DNA of 64,000 bases from Alkalimarinus alittae (lineage in GTDB: Bacteria > Pseudomonadota > Gammaproteobacteria > Pseudomonadales > Oleiphilaceae), in NCBI RefSeq assembly GCF_026016465.1, contig NZ_CP100390.1:1278001-1342000 (forward strand), given 5' to 3'. Shown piece after piece: positions 9,501 through 16,088 of this stretch (its first letter is position 1; the number at the start of each line of letters is the position of its first letter). Made by a program: the position numbers and the translations under genes. The notes under the pieces are model-generated. The model was not told the DNA's origin, searched no databases, and worked only from the letters and a program-made list of their open reading frames with translations.

Positions 9501-11741
9501 CTTGATGAAACGGATGCGCCGTTGATATTCAGTGGCACCCTCACTAGCATCGATCCTGATGACCCAGACAACACGTTTACACCCGTGACCATTACTCGCC
9601 CCAATGGCGAATTAATCTTAAATGTTAACGGCACATGGACCTTTACTGCCAGCAGTGCGTTCGACAGTTTAAATGTTGGTGACTCGATTAATGAAGTGTT
9701 TAACGTCACTACGGTAGATGGCACACCGACAACAATAGAAGTCACCATTAACGGTACAAATGACAACCCTGTTGCCGCTGGCGATACTCAGACTACCGAC
9801 GAAGACACCCTGCTCAATGCCACTGTGCCCGCTGGTAGTGATGTCGATGGCACCATTGATCCCAATGGTTTTGCGTTAGTGACTAACGTGGGTGAAGGTT
9901 CTCTGACATTTAACCCCGATGGCAGTTATAGCTTTGATCCGGCCGGCGACTTTGATGATTTAGCACCGGGCGGCAGCCGAGACGTTAGCTTCACTTACAC
10001 AAACAGTGATAATAATGGCGGTGTCAGTACCCCCGTAACGGTCACTATCACCGTCACCGGCCTTAACGATATCGCGGTTAGTACTTTGCCTGAGCCACAA
10101 ACCGCAACCGAAGACACAACGCTTACGATCAATGGCATCGGTGTGCAGGATGCTGAAAACGCTATCCTCACCACAACATTATCGTTGCCCGCTAATGCTG
10201 GCGTTATTAATGTGATCGTTGGGGGTGGGGCAACCATTACTGATAACGGCACCAATACGGTTGTTATTACGGGTACATCTACTCAAATCAATGCTGCTTT
10301 ATTAGCCGTTGATTACACGCCCGCTGACGATTTTAATACCTCCGCATCGGGACCTATCGCTATGGGTATTGAAATCACCGAAGGGTTTGCAACGCATGTG
10401 TCGTCACTGGCTTTAACGGTGCTACCTGTTATTGATATTAGTGATGATGCAGTTACCACTAATGAAACTCAACAGGTTACGTTTGATGTGCTAGCCAATG
10501 ATAATTTTGAAGGTGTCGCGACAGTCTCAGTGTTCACCCAAGCTCAAAATGGCATAGTGGTATTAAATCAAAATGGTACTTTTAGTTATACGCCGAATGT
10601 AGATTTCGAAGGCACCGATAGTTTTACGTATACGGCGAGCGTTAACGGTATCACTGAAACAGCGACGGTTAATATCACCGTGCTACCTGTAAACGATAAC
10701 CCCGTAGCAAACGATGATAGTTATAGCGTTGATGGCGCCACCGGTACCACAGGTGTTGTGTTGAACTTGCTTGATAATGACACCGATATTAATGACGACA
10801 CCCTTGTTGTCACTAGTATTGCAGGTCAACCAGTGATCGCAGGTCAAGCACAAACCTTGCCTGTGCCTAATGGTGAAGTCACTATCAGCGCCAGTGGTGT
10901 AATCACTTTTTATCCGGACCCTAGTTTTGTTGGCGGCTTTAATTTCGATTATGAAATTAGTGATGGCGAGGGCGGTACAGCTTCGGCAACAATTTACATC
11001 GATATAACGGCGGAGTCACGGGTGGAAGGAGAGCACCGACATTCCGGTACTTTTAGACCTGACTTTACCGTGCCGCTTCGCCCCGTTGACCCTGCGCTGC
11101 ATGTTTTGTTGAGTGTTCAAGAAGCGAGAAATGAAATCCAACTCAGCTCTGGTTTAAATCTTTTAGATATTGACTCCGTTGCCTACAAAGAACTACTAGG
11201 TGGTTTGGATATCGGCCTAGCGTTTGCCTCTGGTGATAAAGGCTTAGGCGAGTTAGGCGGTAAAGATTTTTCACCGCTGGGTATTGAACGCTACCCCGAT
11301 AATGCACTTTATGTACAGCAGTCTGTCCGGCAAATCCCGTTACCTACATCACATGCAGTTTTCGTGCAGTTAGCGGTTAATCAATCGCAGCTTGAATCTG
11401 CAGCCCGCAATGGTTTGGTTGATTCATTTAATTCGGCTTCACTAGGGGTTAATCATTTACTTGACCCTTTTGCTAAGCCTGAATTGTCTGCCACAAAAAT
11501 AGTCGCTAATAATGATCGTTGGCAAGCAGATGACGATGTTAATAACGCGCAGGAAAAGTTAGCTGATGATGATGCACCGAGTTCATTGATGGCCGACCAT
11601 AAAGGTTTTTTTGATGATATCGACGATGGTGGAGAAAGCATCACTGCTGCAAGTAGTTTTAGTGAGCAGCTTAAACAATCAGCAGCACTGAGGCTGGCTA
11701 GCGGCTCAGAAAATATTATCACTCACCATAAAAAAGCCTAA
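540..11741 (+). CDS. Giant DUF4347/cadherin-like repeat surface protein
   Basis: A 3733-residue predicted exported adhesin. The N-terminus carries a LEPRxxxDAA motif (about residues 23-33), which is typical of large proteins sent out by type 1-like systems. A DUF4347 domain follows (about residues 78-240), with an SHG motif at H134 and a YGCD motif at C181. Residues 240-3450 are tandem cadherin-like/VCBS-type repeats of 90-160 residues. They are rich in Asp, Asn, Thr and Gly and mostly end in a NDAP-like motif, which suggests calcium-binding beta sandwiches. A less repetitive tail of about 230 residues ends the protein and may hold the export signal. There are no RTX nonapeptides. Start: ATG at 540; an ATG at 555 is an alternative, and neither has a clear Shine-Dalgarno. 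The next four genes look like its export machinery. Function as adhesin is inferred. Confidence 0.9.
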   Translation: MVIGNMSQQKGFSSIFKPKTQRLALEPRIVFDAALPIAIAEQVDNTTNTEPSTTAAAHQDAESLSDFSPEIFAESPQTRQLVFIDAGIENQQSIANQFANSEVILLNGEEDGLLQIAAAVAGRNDIDAIHLFSHGSDGELQLGNSAVNEAALRQDSQDYSAALSQIRAALSGDADILLYGCDVASSAEGQSFVAALAAATGADIAASTDPTGAKGLGGDWDLEWQAGNIETQAVEVTGFASLLGPPQITDTQAGLDTRSTDEDTPLSITGVSVTDDDVGVELEAAISVTGGSITLAGAGWSVTAGADGSSAVTITGTEAEINTALNGMIFTPTANSNSLDPAYTPLIDITVNDVDTPDGPTTIQISDIEVVAINDAPTISGGTPLEIDEGGSSSFSAVTTTSFGFTQAQLGLTDIDTQAVQTIIKIAAVPTNGDLLFNGNLIAVGSTFSAADIANFSYQHDGSQVTAATTDSFLITVDDGAGGLITNQSISVNINPINQAPTLEGVITVIEGETAVNLADNGLLIAPFNSPRGAITFFDPEGGAAQSYEITSLPVNGTLFYNGVAITAATVGTPFAVADPSLLTYSHSGGENTSDSFNMQVVDDGGGEGNVLSDAATIQLDIVPNNDDPLLNTNVPQTMAPGSSSITLTAAMLEVTDVDSANTSLTYTLTSVPNPADGYFTVNGQTLTAGATFTQADINAGNVSYVTLSDTPRTDSMTFTVKDGGIRLFPDSRDGGIYDNPTQGSPLTPITFDVIVPDTVIVSPDPVPSAAPINTSPVSGGSNTIDAADLNEGGTFNFSDTELLITDAESSADELVYRLVSLPTSGFISLNGASLTYNQTFTQADVNNGNVSFVHNGDEDFVDSFNYTLSDGNTESAPQSFSIAVTPQNDTPEAVNNNAVFVSENNVVVITDANIILSDRDNSASDNEGGVHAANDELSFRITADTLHGELRLDGVLITANTTVVTLAQLQNGDLTYTHSGGENFSDSFSIVPLDDSGVVVPTATNASSEGSTLVVPITIFPVNDAPSFVSKWQLVTGEAGAVAEGGTRVIGGAESYATINGISGSGLPTPDSDTAVAHLVFGDDDNSSIQRQYRITDAPNNGRLFLGGKALGAGSVFTQDALDSGLISYEHDGSETNSDSFDYVVSDGDWTANDSQSFAQGTPALGSTFLIEITPTNDVIEISGPDNLDVFAAGAATTNVPVITLADLDFDDGITAGETDFMRIEVSCLGSGAHILNYTAPDPSSLVAGKGTNNMILQGTKAEIDAVLASLTIAFSADQNSDSIQLRVIGDDRLRDGSGVLLAGANGGAINDDGSAVNSSNNRVAFDIALRVSNNNDAPTITNVSSFTVNEDAQITLGGFALSDADSFGEDVTATVELFNDAGRTTLASSTNEGRLRLSSQPGIVIAGNNSNTLTITGNITDVENALNALRFQGRGDFNGPGLGNGTLYLTTTIADFDHADGQQTATVDNEITITPVNDAPVLAINATLASGLTLNSGTSISINAEGGSFTLNDNSDTSEGAADLISVSVAATNNAGGAPYGTLTATASGAAVITNDNTDTITITGTSADVEATLNSLVYAPANANVDTVVRITTTADDRVGGIGNGTEGVGVDGNNTDAEDFLIAVSGTNDAPVITVPVNPTVLEDSSANAISGISIDDPDDFGSDLQVSLTLGGTPKGTINLSTIAGLTFTTGDGTNDTAMVFTGTKAAINTALASLTFTPTGDQNTVAFTQALTIAVDDQGNTGTGGALTDSETLQITITPVNDAPLRTAASTSLPTLPEDTANPAGDTVSNLFGPRFDDSTDTVTNGSTANTLAGVAIVDNAATATQGAWQYNSGGGWLAIPTTASLSDPFLLSSTDQVRFLAQPDWNGTPGDLTVRLIDSSSGAVATGAGADLSGAATGGTTAFSNAANAVTLGTVITAVNDAPVASGSSTLAAIDEDNTNPSGAALSSVITSSQYDDSTDTIAGGSTATALGGIAIIGNAANPVTEGSWQYNSGAGWVTITNVGLSSGNALVLPATADIRFLPVAEYSGTPGALTVHLADSVQAEASGQDISGNLGTTETWSAASINIATAVNPVNDAPVISGVVTTHTYTENDPAVVLEPALSLADVDDADLNQAVITIFSGFVAGDTLALDAALAASLGLTVDSSVAGTLTISGNATKAEYQSLLQTVSYSSSSDNPGSADRIINWTVRDENSEVATNGQQTSAVVTTTVEVTPVNDAPVITVPANSTVLEDSTANAIGVSIADADDSGSDLQVSLTLGGTPKGTINLSTIAGLTFTTGDGANDTAMVFTGTKAAINTALASLTFTPTGDQNTVAFTQALTIAVDDQGNTGTGGALTDSETLQITITPVNDAPLRTAASTSLPTLPEDTTNPAGDTVSNLFGPRFDDSTDTVTNGSTANTLAGVAIVDNAASAAQGAWQYNSGGVWLAIPTTASLANPFLLSSTDQVRFLALPDWNGTPGDLTVRLIDSSSGAVTTGAGADLSAAATGGTTAFSNAANAVTLGTVITPVNDAPLRTAPSASLPTLLEDTVNPAGDTVSNLFGPRFDDSTDTVTNGSTANTLAGVAIVDNAATATQGAWQYNSGGGWLVIPTTASLVNPFLLSSTDQVRFLAQPDWNGTPGDLTVRLIDSSSGAVTTGAGADLSAAATGGTTAFSNAANAVTLGTVIAAVNDAPVASGSATLTAIDEDNTNPAGAALSSVITSSQYDDSTDTVVGGSSATALGGIAIIGNAANPVTEGSWQYDSGAGWVTITNVGLSSGNALVLPATADIRFLPVAEYSGTPGELTVHLADSVQAEASGQDISANLGTTETWSAANINIATVVNPVNDAPVISGVATTHSYTENDPAVVLEPALSLADIDDADLNQAVITIAGGFTAGDTLALDAALVTSLGLTVDSSVAGTLTISGNATKAEYQSLLQTVSYSSGANPGNADRIINWTVRDENVEAAANGQQTSAVVTTTVEVVPVNNAATVSSADVSLDETDAPLIFSGTLTSIDPDDPDNTFTPVTITRPNGELILNVNGTWTFTASSAFDSLNVGDSINEVFNVTTVDGTPTTIEVTINGTNDNPVAAGDTQTTDEDTLLNATVPAGSDVDGTIDPNGFALVTNVGEGSLTFNPDGSYSFDPAGDFDDLAPGGSRDVSFTYTNSDNNGGVSTPVTVTITVTGLNDIAVSTLPEPQTATEDTTLTINGIGVQDAENAILTTTLSLPANAGVINVIVGGGATITDNGTNTVVITGTSTQINAALLAVDYTPADDFNTSASGPIAMGIEITEGFATHVSSLALTVLPVIDISDDAVTTNETQQVTFDVLANDNFEGVATVSVFTQAQNGIVVLNQNGTFSYTPNVDFEGTDSFTYTASVNGITETATVNITVLPVNDNPVANDDSYSVDGATGTTGVVLNLLDNDTDINDDTLVVTSIAGQPVIAGQAQTLPVPNGEVTISASGVITFYPDPSFVGGFNFDYEISDGEGGTASATIYIDITAESRVEGEHRHSGTFRPDFTVPLRPVDPALHVLLSVQEARNEIQLSSGLNLLDIDSVAYKELLGGLDIGLAFASGDKGLGELGGKDFSPLGIERYPDNALYVQQSVRQIPLPTSHAVFVQLAVNQSQLESAARNGLVDSFNSASLGVNHLLDPFAKPELSATKIVANNDRWQADDDVNNAQEKLADDDAPSSLMADHKGFFDDIDDGGESITAASSFSEQLKQSAALRLASGSENIITHHKKA
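5442..9473 (+). repeat. Tandem duplication of a four-domain block inside the giant gene
   Basis: Residues about 1635-2227 (bases 5442-7220, 1779 bp) contain four different domains, A-B-C-D. The same four recur at 7221-9473 (2253 bp), where B is present twice. The extra length is 474 bp, or 158 residues. The copies are nearly identical in DNA, so the event looks recent or is kept uniform by gene conversion. All unit lengths are multiples of three, which preserves the frame. Confidence 0.9.
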
Positions 11742-11818
11742 GTACTACTGGTTTGTATGGTAAAAATTTAACGAATTATGATTAAAATAATTGAAAGTAA
11801 ATGTGGAGTAAATGTGTA

Positions 11819-13735
11819 ATGAAAGCCCTTTTAAGCAAGCGGTTTTTTACCGAGACAATAACGCGTTCTTGGCGCTTTAATGCGCCGATTTTTTGTCTTT
11901 TTTTGGGAGGGTGTGCTGTATCTCCTCAGTTGGCAACTCAGGATGAAGTTAGAGACAGGGTGGCGTCGGATACAACACAAATGTTTGAGAACCAGGAGGC
12001 TATTAACGGGCCTATTACCTTGGATGAAGCGCTGGCCAGAGCGTTAAAATATAATTTGGATTTTCGTTTAAAGAATATGGAGTCAGCGTTGGCGCTGGGC
12101 TTAAATGAACTATCCAAATTCGATATGCTGCCGCGTGTTTTGGCATCAGCAGGTTACAGTCAACGTAATAATGACTCTGGCGGTTCCAGTTATGGCATCG
12201 AAGATGGCTTAGAGTCGTTGCGTCCTTCTTCGTCTCAAGAAAAAAGTTACCATACTGAAAGTATTGAGTTTAGCTGGAATTCATTAGATTTTGGCGTTTC
12301 TTATTATCGTGCAAGGCAGCAGGCTGATCAGTACTTAATTGCTGAAGAGCGTCGCAGAAAAGTAGTGCAAGGCTTATTTCAAGATGTTCGTGCATCCTAT
12401 TGGCGTGCGCTAGGTGCGCAGCGCTTAGAGCAGCAGGTTAGTGCTACCATACAGAGAATTGATCGTGCGATTGATCAATCCACTGAAGCGGAAGCCCAGC
12501 AAATTATTGCGCCGGTGACGGCGCTTAATTATCAGCGGGCATTATTAGATGCGGCCTACATGCTCAATAAGCGTCGTCAAGATCTAGCTTATGCAAAGAG
12601 TGAGCTTGCTGCCTTGATGAATGTCCCCTCTGGTGTCACCTTTAGCTTAGCCGACACTCAAGAGCACACATTGCCTGCTGCGCCTAACAATATAAATCAA
12701 CTCGAAGAAATGGCACTGTTACAACGCCCTGAGTTGCGCGAGGAGGATTTTAGAAAGCGGATCACTGCGGATGAAACACGCAAGCAAATTTTGAGTATGT
12801 TTCCGGCAATCAGCTTGAATTATGGTTTATTTAAAGACTCAAATAAATACCTTTATAACAATGAATGGACGCAGGGCGGTGTTTCGCTGTCGTGGAACTT
12901 GATGAAATTAGCCAGCATCCCTTCGCTGAACGATTCTCGTGAAGAGCAAGAAAAAACTGACACCGCACGCCGCATGGCATTATCAATGGCGATCCTCACC
13001 CAAGTACGCATTTCGATAGAGCGTTATCGCTTGGCGGCCGGTGAGTTTAACTTGGCTGATAAAGCGGCTGACGTAGATCATCGCTTGTCACAGTACGCTC
13101 GTGATGCGCTGAGCTCAAAAATGGATAGCGAACTTGAAGTTATTCGAACTGAAGCCAAAGCGCTATTAGGTGATTATCAGCGTGCTAATGCTTATGCTAA
13201 TTCTCAAATTGCTTTTGGTCGCTTATACAATACGCTTGGATTTGATCCGTTGCCTTATGAGGGTGGTGATTTAGACTTAGCCCAATTAACCGCACTAATT
13301 AGTGAGCATCGGACACAATTACAGACAAATTCCTTCAGCTTGAAGTCGCAGTTGTTTGGACAACAAGCCAATGTCAGCATTCGAGTGCAAGGTATTGATG
13401 ACCCAATATTAAAAAACAGCATGACTGAGCAGTTGGTAACTATGCTCGAAAGAAATGATATTAGCGTTGATCAAGCAGCAGGAATACCACTTACTTTTAG
13501 TCTTAGTCGCAACAATGCTAATGGTCTACAAAAGGCGTTATGGTTAGTGAAAATGGATAATAAAGATGATTCAAACAGTGTTGAGTATGAAACAACTTTG
13601 CCACAAAACGCTCGCGCCTCGACCTATGAAGCCAGTTTATTAGCTGCGGCTTCTGCTAGCTTGTCGTCAACCCGAAACTGGTTGTCGCAACCTCTGCACA
13701 ATGCTCAGCCCTCTGCTCAATCCGTTGAGATGTAA
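11819..13735 (+). CDS. TolC-like outer-membrane channel lipoprotein, extended C-terminus
   Basis: An outer-membrane efflux protein expected to form the exit duct for the giant protein. The N-terminus has a hydrophobic segment ending in a LGGC lipobox (Cys32), so it is probably a lipoprotein. Residues about 50-480 have the alternating helical and strand pattern of the OEP family in two repeats. The protein has about 638 residues, well above the usual 450-500. The extra 150 C-terminal residues have no obvious match and may be a partner-binding domain. The ATG at 11819 follows GGAG by 10 bases; an ATG at 11801 is an alternative. The stop codon abuts the next start, so the genes are co-transcribed. 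Confidence 0.85.
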   Translation: MKALLSKRFFTETITRSWRFNAPIFCLFLGGCAVSPQLATQDEVRDRVASDTTQMFENQEAINGPITLDEALARALKYNLDFRLKNMESALALGLNELSKFDMLPRVLASAGYSQRNNDSGGSSYGIEDGLESLRPSSSQEKSYHTESIEFSWNSLDFGVSYYRARQQADQYLIAEERRRKVVQGLFQDVRASYWRALGAQRLEQQVSATIQRIDRAIDQSTEAEAQQIIAPVTALNYQRALLDAAYMLNKRRQDLAYAKSELAALMNVPSGVTFSLADTQEHTLPAAPNNINQLEEMALLQRPELREEDFRKRITADETRKQILSMFPAISLNYGLFKDSNKYLYNNEWTQGGVSLSWNLMKLASIPSLNDSREEQEKTDTARRMALSMAILTQVRISIERYRLAAGEFNLADKAADVDHRLSQYARDALSSKMDSELEVIRTEAKALLGDYQRANAYANSQIAFGRLYNTLGFDPLPYEGGDLDLAQLTALISEHRTQLQTNSFSLKSQLFGQQANVSIRVQGIDDPILKNSMTEQLVTMLERNDISVDQAAGIPLTFSLSRNNANGLQKALWLVKMDNKDDSNSVEYETTLPQNARASTYEASLLAAASASLSSTRNWLSQPLHNAQPSAQSVEM

Positions 13736-14548
13736 ATGATAAAGCGTATTAAATTTTTTGTATTATTGCTTGCTACGTTCACTGTCCAGTTTTCTCAAGC
13801 ACAGCTTGCTGGGCAGACAAACTTAGAAAACAATCGTTTAAATCAAAGTGCTAACTTGGCTTCGCAAGCAGATTATCGACATGCTGCTATTAGAGTTTTA
13901 TTGGCGCCCGAAAAAGAAACGGTGTTATCGAGCTCGGTAGCCGCCAAAATCAATCAGTTTAATGTTTCTCTTGGCTCCTCGTTTGAAAAAGATCAATTGC
14001 TATTAGAGTTTTCATGTAAGGAACAAACAGCTCGAAAAAACATGGTACAAGCTGAGTTGGCTGGGGCTCTAGAAACACATGAAGGCAAAGTAAAAATGCA
14101 GGGCCTAAAGCAGGCGAGTAGTATTGAAGTGGCCTTGGCTGCAAGTGAAGTTGCCAGATTGCGGGCGCAATTAACGCTTAGCGCTGTACAAATAGAAAAC
14201 TGCCAGATAAAAGCGCCTTGGCAAGGTAGAGTTTCAAAAGTATTTGTTAGTAATCACATGAGCGTGGCTGCTGGTGAACCTCTGTTAGAGTTAGTTAAAG
14301 ATGGTCGTTTGAAAATACGTTTGAACGTACCCTCAAAAAAGCTAAGCCACATCAATGTGGGTGACCTGTTTGCTGTCAATATCGACGAAACCGGCAGCCG
14401 CTATCAAGCAAAAATTGTTGCCATCAACAGCCGTATTGACTCAGTCAGTCAAACTATCGAACTAGAAGGTCGAATGATAGAACACTACCCCGGCTTGCTA
14501 GCCGGTATGAGCGGCACTGCTATTCTTGCGGAGAAACAAGTTGAGTGA
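13736..14548 (+). CDS. HlyD-family periplasmic adaptor (first)
   Basis: A 270-residue membrane-fusion-type adaptor. A signal peptide of about 22 residues ends at a SQA motif. A lipoyl-like half, a short helical hairpin (about residues 95-150), a second lipoyl half with an IKAPWQGRV motif, and a beta-barrel region follow. These are the hallmarks of HlyD/RND adaptors. It is short, which fits a simple hairpin. The start codon comes directly after the stop of the TolC-like gene. It probably links an inner-membrane component to the TolC-like duct. A gap of about 118 bases separates it from the next gene. Confidence 0.85.
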   Translation: MIKRIKFFVLLLATFTVQFSQAQLAGQTNLENNRLNQSANLASQADYRHAAIRVLLAPEKETVLSSSVAAKINQFNVSLGSSFEKDQLLLEFSCKEQTARKNMVQAELAGALETHEGKVKMQGLKQASSIEVALAASEVARLRAQLTLSAVQIENCQIKAPWQGRVSKVFVSNHMSVAAGEPLLELVKDGRLKIRLNVPSKKLSHINVGDLFAVNIDETGSRYQAKIVAINSRIDSVSQTIELEGRMIEHYPGLLAGMSGTAILAEKQVE

Positions 14549-14666
14549 TGGTTTGCCAATAGGGTGCTAACCTTAATTTAACTGATCTTGTGCCAGCTAC
14601 ATAGGGTGTTGGGTTTGAACGAATACTTTATCTCTCAATCAGCGACGCTTTAAAAAAGTTACCTTT

Positions 14667-16088
14667 ATGAATAAAGAAAAACCTTCAGCAGAAAAAAAAG
14701 CGTCGGCAACTAATCAGCAAATTAAAACCAGCCGCACTCCAGCACAAAACTCGGCAGAACAAACAAAACTATCGGTGTTACTGCACCTAGAAAAACGTGC
14801 CTTGGCTGCGCAAAATAACCAAGCATTAAGTTTTGTGATCGCGAATGAAACACATCTGTTAACGCCATATCGGCAGTCGCTGATAATGGAAAAGAATATT
14901 GGTGGTCAATTTATTCTGAGCCAAGCCTCAGGCTTAGCTCATATCGTTGAAGATTCTCCTTTTTCCATTTGGTTGCAATCGATGGTTGCCAGTTTAGATC
15001 TTGATGGCCACGAGGCTAAGTCGATACTGGTGCAAAGTGAATCTATTAGAGAAGATTTGCAGCCGGGCTGGCTGGAGTGGTTGCCAGAGCAGTTGTTAAT
15101 TATCCCTGTGCTCGATAGCGATAATAACGTCGCCATGATAGTGCTGTATGCGCGGGAACAAGCCTGGTCGCCTTTAGACTTAGATTTACTGCATCGGTTA
15201 CACGACTGTTATGCGTATTGTTATCGGGCCATGGATAAGGGTGAAAATAACCTCGCCCGAAAGCTACGACAATTCATTAGCACTGGCCGTTTACGCTGGG
15301 CGGCAATGCTGATAGTACTGGCTTTGTTTATTCCTGTTCGACTTTCAGTACTTGCCCCAGCTGAAGTTGTGGCCTTAAATGCCAAAGCAGTAGCTTCGCC
15401 TATTGATGGTGTTATCGGAGAAATTTATGTGCAGCCCAATGCCGTGGTTAATATCGGTGACGCGCTATTTTCACTCGATGATAGCGCACTGCAAAGCCGA
15501 AAAAATATCGCCCTAAAGGCACTCGTGATCGCAAGGGCCGATGCTTTGGTAGCAGAGCAGCAAGCGTTTAATGATTATAGTAGTAAAGCAGATTTGGCAT
15601 CAGCGTTGGGTAGAGTCCGAGAAAAAGAAGCTGAGCTTGGAGCTGTTGAATTACTGCTACAGCGCGTCACCGTAAAAGCTGATCGTAAGGGCTTAGCGAT
15701 ATTTGCTGATAAAAATGATTGGATCGGTCGCCCTGTGCAAGTGGGTGAGCGTATTATGCAGCTTGCCAGTGCTGAAGATGCGGGTATTGAAATTTGGCTA
15801 CCCGTAGCTGATGCTATCAACTTGGATATTGGTGCACCCATTCGTGTTTTCTTACACACGCAGCCCTTGTCTCCCCTAGACGCTCGTTTATTACAGACTA
15901 GCTATCAGACTAGCCAGAGCCCCGAAGGTGTTTCATCCTATACTTTGTTTGGCCATTTTAATGCTGAAAACAATCTCCCCCGCTTAGGGCTTCGTGGTAC
16001 CGCGCGCATTTCATCTGATTGGACAATCTTAGGTTACTACCTGTTTCGTCGTCCCATTGCTGCCCTGCGTGAGTTTACCGGTTTATGA
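14667..16088 (+). CDS. HlyD-type adaptor with GAF-like cytoplasmic domain (second)
   Basis: A 473-residue inner-membrane protein. Residues 1-45 are charged and polar. Residues about 45-190 form an alpha/beta domain that resembles a GAF sensor domain. One membrane segment lies near 211-230. A lipoyl/HlyD periplasmic region follows, with a VASPIDGVIG motif. The layout suggests an adaptor that may sense a cytoplasmic signal; the GAF assignment is by general appearance only. Its TGA overlaps the ATG of the M50 gene (ATGA), so translation is probably coupled. Confidence 0.8.
   Translation: MNKEKPSAEKKASATNQQIKTSRTPAQNSAEQTKLSVLLHLEKRALAAQNNQALSFVIANETHLLTPYRQSLIMEKNIGGQFILSQASGLAHIVEDSPFSIWLQSMVASLDLDGHEAKSILVQSESIREDLQPGWLEWLPEQLLIIPVLDSDNNVAMIVLYAREQAWSPLDLDLLHRLHDCYAYCYRAMDKGENNLARKLRQFISTGRLRWAAMLIVLALFIPVRLSVLAPAEVVALNAKAVASPIDGVIGEIYVQPNAVVNIGDALFSLDDSALQSRKNIALKALVIARADALVAEQQAFNDYSSKADLASALGRVREKEAELGAVELLLQRVTVKADRKGLAIFADKNDWIGRPVQVGERIMQLASAEDAGIEIWLPVADAINLDIGAPIRVFLHTQPLSPLDARLLQTSYQTSQSPEGVSSYTLFGHFNAENNLPRLGLRGTARISSDWTILGYYLFRRPIAALREFTGL

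Noticed and set aside
1073-11722. Many long minus-strand and other-frame open frames inside the giant gene
   Set aside because: They mirror the repeats of the real gene, have no ribosome sites and show repetitive Val/Ser/Ala-rich composition.
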